Below are positions 46,859 through 55,179 of a stretch of DNA of 64,000 bases, piece after piece. Both the position numbers and the translations under genes were made by a program. The notes below the pieces were generated by a model. That model had not been told where the DNA came from. It saw nothing but the letters and a program-made list of their open reading frames with translations, and did not search any database. The stretch comes from Thalassotalea crassostreae (GTDB lineage: Bacteria > Pseudomonadota > Gammaproteobacteria > Enterobacterales > Alteromonadaceae): contig NZ_CP017689.1 of NCBI RefSeq assembly GCF_001831495.1, positions 1,550,001 to 1,614,000 of the forward strand, read 5' to 3'. Numbering within the stretch: position 1 is the stretch's first letter; each line of letters opens with the position of its first letter.

Positions 46859-48361
46859 ATGAATATAAATAAATGTTTTAAAAGCCTACTTACAATGGTG
46901 ACGGTGGTTACTAGTACAGCAGCTTTTGCAAGTGATAAAGCCATTTCAACTGCGGATGAAAATCGCCCTAACATTATCTTAATGATGGCGGATGACTTAG
47001 GTTATGGTGATACCGGTTTTACCGGCCACAAAGTTGTTCAAACCCCTAACTTAGATCAAATAGCGAAAGATGGCGCGATCATGACTAACTTCCATGCCGG
47101 AGGGCCAGTATGTTCGCCTACTCGTGGCACTTACCTTACGGGACGCCATTATTTTCGCTATGGTATTTTTAGCGCAAATATAGGTCATTTACCTAAGCAA
47201 GAAATAACTATCGCTGAAGTGTTAAAAGAAAAAGGCTATACAACGGGGCATTTTGGTAAATGGCACCTAGGCACTTTAAGCAAAACAGAGTCTTCTAAAG
47301 GTGCTAAACGTAAACCGGCGGAAAACTATTCACCTGCATCTTGGCATGGCTATGACCAATCATTTGTCGTAGAGTCGTCAATTGCGACTTATATTAATCC
47401 AAACTCTAAAACGAAAGGCAAAAAGAAAGGCAAAAATCCATTTTATATAAATGGCGTTGCAGTTGATATGGATGATGCCCAGTATAAAGGTGGAGCAGGC
47501 CGCATTGTCATGGACCAAGCACTACCATTTATGGAATCAGCAGTTGCTAATAAACAGCCATTCTTTACTGTTATCTGGTTTAATGCGCCTCATGCCCCAG
47601 TGGAAGCTAGCCCCGAACTTCATAAGTTTTACACGGATAAAGGTGTAAAAGATGGTGTTGCGCACTATTACGGTAGTATTACTGAGATGGATCAGCAAAT
47701 AGGTCGTCTTCGTAGCGAGCTAGAACGATTAGGTGTTGCTGATAATACACTGATTGCTTTTACCAGTGATAATGGTCCAGAAGGTAAAGCGTCATCGGCT
47801 GAAACTGATAAAGTGAAAAAAGGTAAGGAGAGATATGCCGGCGTCACTGATGGCTTACGTGGTCGTAAACGTTCATTGTATGAAGGCGGTGTTAGAGTGC
47901 CAACGGTTGTTATGTGGCCAGGTAAGATAAAGCCGAGCACAATAATGCCACAGCAGAGCTCTACACTTGATTACTTACCTACAATGGCTGATTTAGTAAA
48001 TTACAATATGCCAGACGAGCGTCCAATTGATGGCGTCAGTTTATTACCTTTACTAAGCGGCCAAGATACTAACTTCAAACGAAGTAAACCGATTCCATTT
48101 CGTCATCGCAATTCAGCAACTTTGATTGATGGAGACTATAAACTAGTGATGTCTGTCGGTAAGAAGTCCGATAATGCTGAATTATACAATATGAGCGATG
48201 ACAGAGCTGAAACGACCGATATTATTGCTAAGCATCCAGAACGAGCTTCAGCAATGATAAAGCAGCTTAAGCAGTTTCTAAAATCAGCAGAAAAGAGTCA
48301 TAGTGGGGCAGATTATAGCGACCCTAATTATAAACCTGTTGACTCATGGCCAACTAAATAA
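46859..48361 (+). CDS. S1 family sulfatase (CSPTR type)
   Basis: 501 residues from ATG 46859, which begins a proper signal peptide (cleavage AFA-S near 24); earlier in-frame ATGs at 46817/46820 have a closer Shine-Dalgarno sequence but would put 13-14 charged residues first. ADDL at 44-47, CSPTR with Cys85, GKWH, APH, SDNG and YEGG are intact. A Lys/Gly-rich loop (KTKGKKKGKNP, about 177-187) interrupts the fold and may contact the anionic substrate. Second gene of the pair with 45192; ended by a terminator at 48386-48418. Confidence 0.9.
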   Translation: MNINKCFKSLLTMVTVVTSTAAFASDKAISTADENRPNIILMMADDLGYGDTGFTGHKVVQTPNLDQIAKDGAIMTNFHAGGPVCSPTRGTYLTGRHYFRYGIFSANIGHLPKQEITIAEVLKEKGYTTGHFGKWHLGTLSKTESSKGAKRKPAENYSPASWHGYDQSFVVESSIATYINPNSKTKGKKKGKNPFYINGVAVDMDDAQYKGGAGRIVMDQALPFMESAVANKQPFFTVIWFNAPHAPVEASPELHKFYTDKGVKDGVAHYYGSITEMDQQIGRLRSELERLGVADNTLIAFTSDNGPEGKASSAETDKVKKGKERYAGVTDGLRGRKRSLYEGGVRVPTVVMWPGKIKPSTIMPQQSSTLDYLPTMADLVNYNMPDERPIDGVSLLPLLSGQDTNFKRSKPIPFRHRNSATLIDGDYKLVMSVGKKSDNAELYNMSDDRAETTDIIAKHPERASAMIKQLKQFLKSAEKSHSGADYSDPNYKPVDSWPTK

Positions 48362-48385
48362 GCGAACCACCTATTGTTAACATTT

Positions 48386-48418
48386 AAGCATTGTAATATC
48401 TATTTGCAATGCTTTTTT
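48386..48418 (+). terminator. Intrinsic terminator after sulfatase pair
   Basis: AAGCATTG (48386-48393) pairs with CAATGCTT (48407-48414), followed by T-run. Confidence 0.75.
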
Positions 48419-48469
48419 ATCATTTAGTTGCATTGAAGTTAAGGGAATAGGGCAGCAGTTATCAGACGT

Positions 48470-48507
48470 AAAAAAGGTTGAATAGAAATTCTATTCAACC
48501 TTTTTTT
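48470..48507. terminator. Bidirectional terminator
   Basis: Ten-bp stem GGTTGAATAG (48476-48485) with CTATTCAACC (48491-48500), five-base loop, flanked by five A and seven T, so it works on both strands. It also ends the minus-strand GH29 gene. Confidence 0.9.
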
Positions 48508-48542
48508 GTTTTCTAGTTAGTCGTTAACATTAAACCAGATGT

Positions 48543-50192
48543 TTAGTTTATTTTAAATGACATACCATGGTTAAATATTGCCGATGGTTTTTTCGCTGGT
48601 AGTTTGATTTTCAAGCCTTCATTTGTGCGAGTAAATTCAACTTCGCCAAAGCCAAGCATTGATACTTTATTAATAGCTTGTGGGTAATATTCAGAGTTAT
48701 CTTTTAAACTCTTAATTAGCACTTCACCAGATTTAGGCCAAGTTAACGACATGGCATAGAGTTGCCCATCTTTTTGGGTAAAGCGTATTTCACCGTCTTT
48801 TACCTTGTTGTAGCTCCAAACCATTCGCATAACTTGTTTATTTTTACCACTTTTTGCTACTTTCCAAGTAGAAATAGGACCTTCAGCAGGAATGGTCCAG
48901 CGTCTAGTATCGTAAATCGCTTCACCGTTCACCTTTAACCATTGACCAATTTCACGGAAAATTGCTTCTTCAGTAGGATCAATTGCACCAGATGCCATTG
49001 GCGTTAGTGACAATAAATAGATACCGCCACGAGCAACCATGTCCATCAGTGCATCAATATGGTAATTGGCATTAAGGTTGTAGTTCTTGTTTTTAACGTA
49101 AGTCCATGGATAGCTAATTGCTCGATCCACTAAGAAATAACCTCCAACATCGGCCGGCATATCACGACCGCCTTCGTAGGTTGGAATACCTATGTGTTCA
49201 GGAAAGTTAAAGTTAGCACCACCGGGTAGTTTATTGGCAACGACAACTTCTTTTCCTTCTGCTTTAGCATGCTCGTAATAGTAATCTAATGCATCAACAA
49301 CTAAGTTTTCTGGTGAGTTTTGGTTGGTGCGTTTTATGCCGTCAAAAAAGAAAAAATCTGGCGAGTATTTATCAATCACTTCTATTATTTTGTCATGCCA
49401 TTGCTGAGCAAAGACATCAATGGTGGTGGTTTTGCTGTTTCGTCCTGGGTAAAAGTCTTCAAACTGTTGATCGTAAATATCCAGCTTACTTTTCTCTTCT
49501 GCTGTAAAGCTACTCTCATCAATTGATTTGTGCACCATATCCCAAGTTCTTGCGTGATGAAAACTTGCGGCAACTTTAAAATTACGCTTGCGTGCCTCGG
49601 TAACAAACTCGCCATATAAATCACGTTTCGGGCCCATATTTCCAGCATTCCAGCGACTGATTTTACTATCCCACATCAAAAAGCCATCATGATGTACTGT
49701 CCCTAAACCGCCAAATTTAGCGCCAGAGTCAATCATTAGTTCGAGCATGTCTTTAGCGTTGTATTCTTCGGCTTTAAACATATCTACAAATTTGCTGTAG
49801 CCAAAATCCTCGGGCTTACCAAAGTTTTCTAAGTGATATTGATAGATACCACGAGGGTTAGTTTTGTCGTACATATAACGATGATAAACGTTTGTTTCAA
49901 AAGCCGGTACAGAGTAAACGCCCCAGTGGGTATAAATTCCAAATTTTGCATCAATGATCCATTCAGGAATTTTATTTTCTGCTATTTTATCCCAATCTTT
50001 GCGGTACTCAGCTACGGCTGTTTGATAAGTTGGTCTAGTGAACTTACCTTCATGTTTTTTTAATAGAGCAGCTTCTTCTGTCCCTAACTGAGCAACGTTG
50101 GTGTCGGTATAAATATATTGCTTATCGTTATTTGCTAAAACGGATGCAGATATTACCGCCAGAGTTAACAGATTTAGGGAAAATTTTTTCAT
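48543..50192 (-). CDS. GH29 alpha-L-fucosidase, secreted (copy 3, divergent)
   Basis: 549 residues; signal peptide ends VLA-N at 20. GH29 motifs FGIYTHWGVYS (84-94), VHHDGF (166-171), FHHAR (211-215) and FFDG with Asp284 as nucleophile. An about 35-residue N-terminal insertion (22-62) and YQTAVAEYRK segment are absent from copies 1 and 2, and the region around residues 97-115 differs, so it probably has another specificity. Divergent from the sulfatase at 50541. The 348-bp region between them contains sites G and H and the 11-bp tandem repeat. Confidence 0.93.
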   Translation of the reverse strand: MKKFSLNLLTLAVISASVLANNDKQYIYTDTNVAQLGTEEAALLKKHEGKFTRPTYQTAVAEYRKDWDKIAENKIPEWIIDAKFGIYTHWGVYSVPAFETNVYHRYMYDKTNPRGIYQYHLENFGKPEDFGYSKFVDMFKAEEYNAKDMLELMIDSGAKFGGLGTVHHDGFLMWDSKISRWNAGNMGPKRDLYGEFVTEARKRNFKVAASFHHARTWDMVHKSIDESSFTAEEKSKLDIYDQQFEDFYPGRNSKTTTIDVFAQQWHDKIIEVIDKYSPDFFFFDGIKRTNQNSPENLVVDALDYYYEHAKAEGKEVVVANKLPGGANFNFPEHIGIPTYEGGRDMPADVGGYFLVDRAISYPWTYVKNKNYNLNANYHIDALMDMVARGGIYLLSLTPMASGAIDPTEEAIFREIGQWLKVNGEAIYDTRRWTIPAEGPISTWKVAKSGKNKQVMRMVWSYNKVKDGEIRFTQKDGQLYAMSLTWPKSGEVLIKSLKDNSEYYPQAINKVSMLGFGEVEFTRTNEGLKIKLPAKKPSAIFNHGMSFKIN

Positions 50193-50540
50193 ATTAGGAC
50201 TCTCTATGTTGTATTTTATTTTTTAAATTATGCTCAATATAAGCTACTCAATACTAATGTTACGTGTGGTTATTATAATTAAAGTACATTTAATGTACAT
50301 TTAATAATCTAATCTGACAAATCTTATTGTGTAAAATCTATGTAAAGAACTATTGATGAGAATAAATTTAATGGCTTAATACAGCTCTAAATGTTCGGTT
50401 TTAAATGCTTTGCTCAAAGGTTGGTCTTTTTTTTATGTAAAGAGCACGTAAATATATTTGCTAAACTGTTTTGGAGTGGATATTATCGTTAATATACACT
50501 TGGCTTGTTTGGCCGTTATGAATAAATTATTGAGAATAAT
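50193..50540. promoter_or_regulatory. Divergent promoter region with sites G and H and an 11-bp tandem repeat
   Basis: Site G: TGTAAAA at 50330 and TGTAAAG at 50341 (period 11). Site H: TGTAAAG at 50436 and CGTAAAT at 50447 (period 11), followed by a -10-like TATTATC from 50481 for the plus-strand sulfatase. Nearer the minus-strand GH29, GTACATTTAAT occurs twice in direct tandem at 50284-50305; on the minus strand this reads TGTAC every 11 bp, a variant of the same half-site. No gene in the interval. Confidence 0.55.
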
Positions 50541-52139
50541 ATGTATCGTAAATTTTACCAAGTATCTAGCTTGCTGCTAGCTTTATTCGCTACCAGTAAC
50601 GTATTAGCAAACACTGATTTAAAACCTAACATCGTTGTGATCGTAACAGATGATCAGCACCGAATTGATTTTAATTTTTTAAAAGAAGGTCGCGATAAGC
50701 AAGGAAAGCCACTTAACTTATCTCCAAATGTTGATCGACTTGCGAATGAAGGTATTATTTTTGATCAAATGTACGCTACAAGTACAGTGTGTACGCCGAG
50801 CCGTTTTTCAGTACTTACCGGGAATCTTGCGAGTCGCGCCAAAAATAGCCGATTTACTAACGATCTAAATAAATATAAACAAGCGAATGTTGCGTTTAAT
50901 ACCCATATTGAACCACATGACAATAGCATTGCTAAAGTATTGCAACAAAATGGTTACTTCACTGGTGGGGTGGGTAAGAATCACGTATTTGAAAGTAAAA
51001 TCATTCATAAAATAAACCGCAAATCAGATGTTACTAAATCGGACGTAATCGCTAAGCTTGTTGAAAATCAGCAAGCTCAAATCCAAGCATACAAGGATAA
51101 TGGCTTTGACTTTGCTGACCGCATATACACTGGCAATGTTCCAGGTCAATATCCTAAAGCCGTGGAAGCGCATAACCAAGACTGGATTACCGAAGGTGGT
51201 CTTAACTTTATTGACCTTGCCAGTAAAAAAGACGAACCGTTTTTTCTTTATTTTGCAACAACACTTGAACATGGGCCTCATAAGCAAGGTAGCAAGTACA
51301 AAGGTGATCCGCGTATGACGCCAATTGGTTTACTTGCTGATAAAGATATTCCAAATGTACAACCTTCACGTGACAGTATTACTGAAAGAATCAAACAACA
51401 CGGATTAGAAAAACGCGCAGCAGATGTTTTATGGTTAGATGATGCTGTTGGTGCCTTACTTACGAAATTGGAAAGCACCAATGAACTAGATAACACTATT
51501 ATATTTTACTTTAATGATCATGGTGTTGAGGGCGGTAAAGGCAGCATGTACCAAGGCGGCGCATTAACACCTTCATTTGTTTGGTTTGGTGATAAATTTA
51601 AGGGTGCAAGACGCAGCACCGATATTGTTGCCAACATCGATATAGCACCAACTATTTATGAACTTGCAAATGTTAAGAAAGCGCCAAAAACTGACGGTGT
51701 AAGCATGGTGCCTCTATTTAAAGGTGATAATAGTAAGTGGCGCGATTATCTTGTGTCTGAAATTGGTGTTACCCGAGCTATTATCAAAGATGGTTGGAAA
51801 TACATTGCTTACCGTGTTCCTCAAGAAAAGCTGGATATGCCATTATCAGAACGTAAAAAATTAGCCCAGTCGAAAGGTAAAAGTTCTAAAGGGCTACCAT
51901 GGATGCATATGGGCGGGACACCTGGTGGTCGTGGTTTAGAACATTTAGTTGTGAAAACTTATGGTGAAGAAAATTACTACTCAACCGACCAATTATACCG
52001 CTATTTAGATGATCCAAAAGAAAAAAACAACGTAATAAACAACCCTGAAAATAAAGAGATTGTAGAACAATTGAAGCAACAGTTATCGATGGAATTAAAA
52101 CAACGTGTTGGCACGTTTGCTGAGTTCACCGAAGAATAA
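50541..52139 (+). CDS. S1 family sulfatase (CTPSR type, GKNH)
   Basis: 532 residues; signal peptide ends VLA-N at about 23. TDDQ at 36-39, CTPSR with Cys84, and GKNH where most have GKWH, keeping Lys and His. The metal loop reads NDHGVEGGKG, and TLEHGPH replaces the usual APH. So it is a sequence-divergent S1 subgroup with complete ligands. Separately transcribed from site H; the small gene at 52245 follows by 105 bp. Confidence 0.9.
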   Translation: MYRKFYQVSSLLLALFATSNVLANTDLKPNIVVIVTDDQHRIDFNFLKEGRDKQGKPLNLSPNVDRLANEGIIFDQMYATSTVCTPSRFSVLTGNLASRAKNSRFTNDLNKYKQANVAFNTHIEPHDNSIAKVLQQNGYFTGGVGKNHVFESKIIHKINRKSDVTKSDVIAKLVENQQAQIQAYKDNGFDFADRIYTGNVPGQYPKAVEAHNQDWITEGGLNFIDLASKKDEPFFLYFATTLEHGPHKQGSKYKGDPRMTPIGLLADKDIPNVQPSRDSITERIKQHGLEKRAADVLWLDDAVGALLTKLESTNELDNTIIFYFNDHGVEGGKGSMYQGGALTPSFVWFGDKFKGARRSTDIVANIDIAPTIYELANVKKAPKTDGVSMVPLFKGDNSKWRDYLVSEIGVTRAIIKDGWKYIAYRVPQEKLDMPLSERKKLAQSKGKSSKGLPWMHMGGTPGGRGLEHLVVKTYGEENYYSTDQLYRYLDDPKEKNNVINNPENKEIVEQLKQQLSMELKQRVGTFAEFTEE

Positions 52140-52244
52140 AATTTTCATTTAGGTTAGGTATTTTGACCGTGTGGTTAAAGTACCTTATCTTTGAAATGTT
52201 TAATATCATAAAAGTTAACTATTCGAAAAATTATAAGGATTAAC

Positions 52245-52601
52245 ATGAAAAACATAGCAACGATTTTAATCGGCCTTTTATTAGTTACATCAGCATCTAC
52301 ATTTGCAGCGTCAAAAGATAAATCAGCAAAGGTTGCTCAAACGAAAGCACAATCATTTTCGCAAGCAGTAGATCTTACTGAAAGCCAACAAAAGCAAGTA
52401 TATGACATACTTTTGCAAAGTCAGCAGTTAGTAGATGCTGCGAAAGTAAAACACAAAGGTGACAAAAAGGCCTTTAGAGCAGCGACAAAACCAATTAAAG
52501 ATACCACTGAAACAGAGCTAGTTGCTATTATTGGTGAAGATAAAATGAAAGCAGTGAAGGCTTATATGAAGGAACAAAGAAAAGCCGCCAAAAAAAAATA
52601 A
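52245..52601 (+). CDS. Small basic secreted protein, LTxxQ-like
   Basis: 118 residues, signal peptide ending FAA-S near 23. The mature part is helical and Lys-rich, with LTESQQKQVYDIL resembling the LTxxQ motif of Spy/CpxP periplasmic chaperones, but it is much too short and too basic for confident assignment. TATAAGGATT precedes the start. It sits between a sulfatase and the sugar dehydrogenase, so it may be a periplasmic helper or simply hypothetical. Confidence 0.75.
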   Translation: MKNIATILIGLLLVTSASTFAASKDKSAKVAQTKAQSFSQAVDLTESQQKQVYDILLQSQQLVDAAKVKHKGDKKAFRAATKPIKDTTETELVAIIGEDKMKAVKAYMKEQRKAAKKK

Positions 52602-52617
52602 TTTAGCTGATGCTATG

Positions 52618-52650
52618 GCTTGAAGGTGGCTAACTTTCAAGCTCTTTATT
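52618..52650 (+). terminator. Probable terminator after small secreted protein
   Basis: GCTTGAAGG (52618-52626) pairs with CTTTCAAGC (52634-52642) with one G-T pair, followed by TCTTTATTT. Confidence 0.6.
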
Positions 52651-52689
52651 TGAATCGCTATGAGAAAGCAAAATAAAAAGCAGGAACGT

Positions 52690-53706
52690 ATGAGAAAATC
52701 AGTGTCTTTACCTAAGATTGTCTTTGGTACAAGTAGTTTAGGTAATTTGTTTGTTGAGCTCGATAGCTCAACAAAAAATCAACTAGTTCAGGCGGCTGTT
52801 GAAAATAGCCCAACAACGCCACTATTCGATAGCGCTGGTAAATACGGAGCTGGACTAGCATTAGAGTCTTTAGCTGCTGGCCTTAAAGCACTAAATGTTG
52901 ATCCCAAAGACGTTAAAATTAGCAACAAGCTTGGTTGGAAACGTGTGCCGTTAACGACCGCTGAACCAACATTTGAACCTGGCGCATGGATAAATTTGCA
53001 ACATGACGCGGTACAAGATATTTCTTATCAAGGTATTCTAGATTGTTACCATCAGGGTAATGAGCTATTAGGTGAGTACGAATCCCAAATTGTGTCTATA
53101 CATGATCCTGATGAGTATTTAGCAGCTGCAACTGACGATGAAGATTTATGCAAACGTAAACAAGACATACTTGACGCTTATAAAGCATTAATGGAACTTC
53201 GTGATGCAGGTAAAGTTGAGTCGGTAGGCGTGGGCGCAAAAGATGTTAATGTGATTGATTTCATTAGTGATCATATACAACTCGATTGGGCAATGTTTGC
53301 TTGCTCGGTAACTCCATATACTCACAAGGCGTCAACAATAGCGTTATTAAAGAAATTAGGTAATCAAGGGGTTGGCGTGATTAACTCTGCGGTATTCAAT
53401 GCTGGATTTTTGTTAGGTAGTGACAATTTCGATTATAAAAAAATTAATCGACAAAGCCATCCACAAGAGTTTTTATGGCGTGACAAGTTTAATGCATTAT
53501 GTGAAGAGTTCTGTGTGATGCCTGCCGAGGTTTGCGTACAGTTTTCATTCTTATTTGATGAGATTAAAGCAATTGCGCTAAGCTCAAGCTCACCTAAAAG
53601 AGTAAAAAGTAACATTTCCTTAGCACAAGCCAAAGTACCTAAGTCATTTTGGTTAGCGATGCGTGAACAAGGCTTAATTTCAATTGATTTGGATAATATT
53701 ACTTAA
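52690..53706 (+). CDS. Aldo/keto reductase, L-fucose/L-galactose (D-threo-aldose) dehydrogenase type
   Basis: 338 residues from ATG 52690, which has GCAGGAA upstream; ATG 52660 is in frame but has no such site. The catalytic tetrad fits Asp47, Tyr52, Lys80 and His138. The TSSLGN start, FDSAGKYGAG and ISNKLGW segments are typical of D-threo-aldose 1-dehydrogenases, which oxidise L-fucose, L-galactose or D-arabinose to the lactone with NAD(P). This fits the sugar delivered by FucP and the GH29 enzymes. The later genes of the oxidative L-fucose pathway are not in the window. No signal peptide, so cytoplasmic. Confidence 0.87.
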   Translation: MRKSVSLPKIVFGTSSLGNLFVELDSSTKNQLVQAAVENSPTTPLFDSAGKYGAGLALESLAAGLKALNVDPKDVKISNKLGWKRVPLTTAEPTFEPGAWINLQHDAVQDISYQGILDCYHQGNELLGEYESQIVSIHDPDEYLAAATDDEDLCKRKQDILDAYKALMELRDAGKVESVGVGAKDVNVIDFISDHIQLDWAMFACSVTPYTHKASTIALLKKLGNQGVGVINSAVFNAGFLLGSDNFDYKKINRQSHPQEFLWRDKFNALCEEFCVMPAEVCVQFSFLFDEIKAIALSSSSPKRVKSNISLAQAKVPKSFWLAMREQGLISIDLDNIT

Positions 53707-53895
53707 TCGTTGTTAAATTTAGGTTATCTAGGCAATGATTAAATTTATCAGATGAAAAACATCTAACATTAATGTTTTTATTGTGTAAATACATCAAAAT
53801 ATCAATTTTCCCATTTTATTCTTATATACTATAAATAAACAACACTTTGCTATATACTAGTTTTAACTAATACTAATCATAAAAAGGAAATTGAT

Positions 53896-54807
53896 GTGAG
53901 TGCTCAAAGTCACCTTATTCAAGAAACCGTAAACGGTATTTTAGCAACAATAACTGACTATTCTAAAGGCAGTGAAGTCTTTCTCAAAGACAATACCTTA
54001 GCGAAACAACTTAATGTAAGTAGAACAACGATTCGAACAGCATTAATTGAACTTGAAAAGAAAGGTGTTGTATCGATCAATGGTTCACAAAAACGTGTCC
54101 TTCGAGCATCTAATCAAGACGATTATTTTGATACCAGCCAAGGTGTTTCTTCAAAGGAAGAAATCATTGAAAAGTACTTTTTGGATTTAATCAATCACGG
54201 CAAACTATTACCCGGTGATAAGTTCTCAGAACTAGAGTTAGCTAAATCGTCTGGTTGTAACACAATAACTGTTAGAGAGTTTTTAATTAAATTTTCACGC
54301 TTTGGTTTAATTGATAAAAAACCTAGAGCGAAGTGGCAGATGATCGAGTTTGATGAAAAATTTGCTTTAGAACTGGTTGAGTTTCGCCGAATATTGGAAA
54401 TGAGTTCTATTACTAAATTGCTTGCAACGCCAAGCGATGATGAAGTTTGGCAAGAAATTTCTATATTACTAGATAAGCACAATGAAGTGTTAGCGGATGT
54501 AGAAAACCGCTATACAGAATTGAGTGAATTGGATAGGAAATTTCACTTTATTATTCAACGAGCATCTGAAAACAGATTTTTTATGCAGTTCTTTGACGTT
54601 GTATCTTTAATATGTCATTACCATTATCAATGGAACAAGGGTGATGAGTTTGAGCGTAACGTTGTTGCATTAAAAGAGCACGTAGAAATCATGACGCAAT
54701 TATTAGCTCATAATACTTCTGGCGTGATTGCAGCGATGGAAACGCATTTAAATACGTCTAAGAAAACATTACTGCGATCTGCACATGGTTTAGAAGAAAC
54801 GGACTAG
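53896..54807 (+). CDS. GntR-type regulator with two tandem winged helices and FCD domain
   Basis: 303 residues from GTG 53896 with AAAGGAAA upstream. Residues about 8-70 form a first winged helix (TLAKQLNVSRTTIRTALIEL), residues about 88-150 a second (ELELAKSSGCNTITVREFLI), and 155-290 an FCD ligand domain with Asp213, His217, His262 and His284 as likely metal/ligand residues. FadR-subfamily proteins normally have one winged helix. It lies at the end of the PUL, next to the sugar dehydrogenase, so it should sense a pathway intermediate. A single weak TGTAAAT half-site at 53784 with TCAAAAT 10 bp on suggests possible autoregulation. Only transcription factor seen in the window. Confidence 0.9.
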   Translation: MSAQSHLIQETVNGILATITDYSKGSEVFLKDNTLAKQLNVSRTTIRTALIELEKKGVVSINGSQKRVLRASNQDDYFDTSQGVSSKEEIIEKYFLDLINHGKLLPGDKFSELELAKSSGCNTITVREFLIKFSRFGLIDKKPRAKWQMIEFDEKFALELVEFRRILEMSSITKLLATPSDDEVWQEISILLDKHNEVLADVENRYTELSELDRKFHFIIQRASENRFFMQFFDVVSLICHYHYQWNKGDEFERNVVALKEHVEIMTQLLAHNTSGVIAAMETHLNTSKKTLLRSAHGLEETD

Positions 54808-54844
54808 CTTATTATGTGTAAATAATGAGAGCAGTTGATGAAGG

Positions 54845-54870
54845 CCAGTTCAATATGAACTGGTTTTTTT
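54845..54870 (+). terminator. Terminator after regulator
   Basis: CCAGTTC (54845-54851) pairs with GAACTGG (54857-54863), loop of 5, then seven T. Its end touches the yfaE stop on the other strand. Confidence 0.85.
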
Positions 54871-55135
54871 ATTCGCTAGTAATGTCAATGTCTGTAGTAG
54901 GGACTGAGCAGCAAGGTAATATTTCGTCTTCTCGAATAAAGGCTAAAGGTTCACCATTAATGTACTCAACTTCACCTTTATTTAATGTAACTCTACAAGC
55001 ACCACAAAACCCATCACGACAATGATAGTGAATTTCGATGTTATTTGCTTCGAGATATTCGAGTGTGGTTTTGAAAATAAGGTTGTCGAACTGTTGTTCG
55101 ACAACCTTACCATCGATTGTGACTTTTTTACTCAT
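54869..55135 (-). CDS. yfaE: YfaE-type 2Fe-2S ferredoxin
   Basis: 88 residues, plant-type [2Fe-2S] fold. Cluster ligands C39-x4-C44-x2-C47 and Cys75 (LPCC). In E. coli the equivalent follows nrdB and maintains the diferric-tyrosyl cofactor of NrdB. Here it lies 44 bp downstream of nrdB on the same strand, so the role is well supported by context. Confidence 0.92.
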   Translation of the reverse strand: MSKKVTIDGKVVEQQFDNLIFKTTLEYLEANNIEIHYHCRDGFCGACRVTLNKGEVEYINGEPLAFIREDEILPCCSVPTTDIDITSE

Positions 55136-55179
55136 TGATATCTAAACTCATGTGGAGTTGAGTGAGTCAATATCTATAA

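Noticed and set aside
54825..55025. Plus-strand frame over yfaE
   Set aside because: Antisense to a clear ferredoxin gene and begins inside a terminator.
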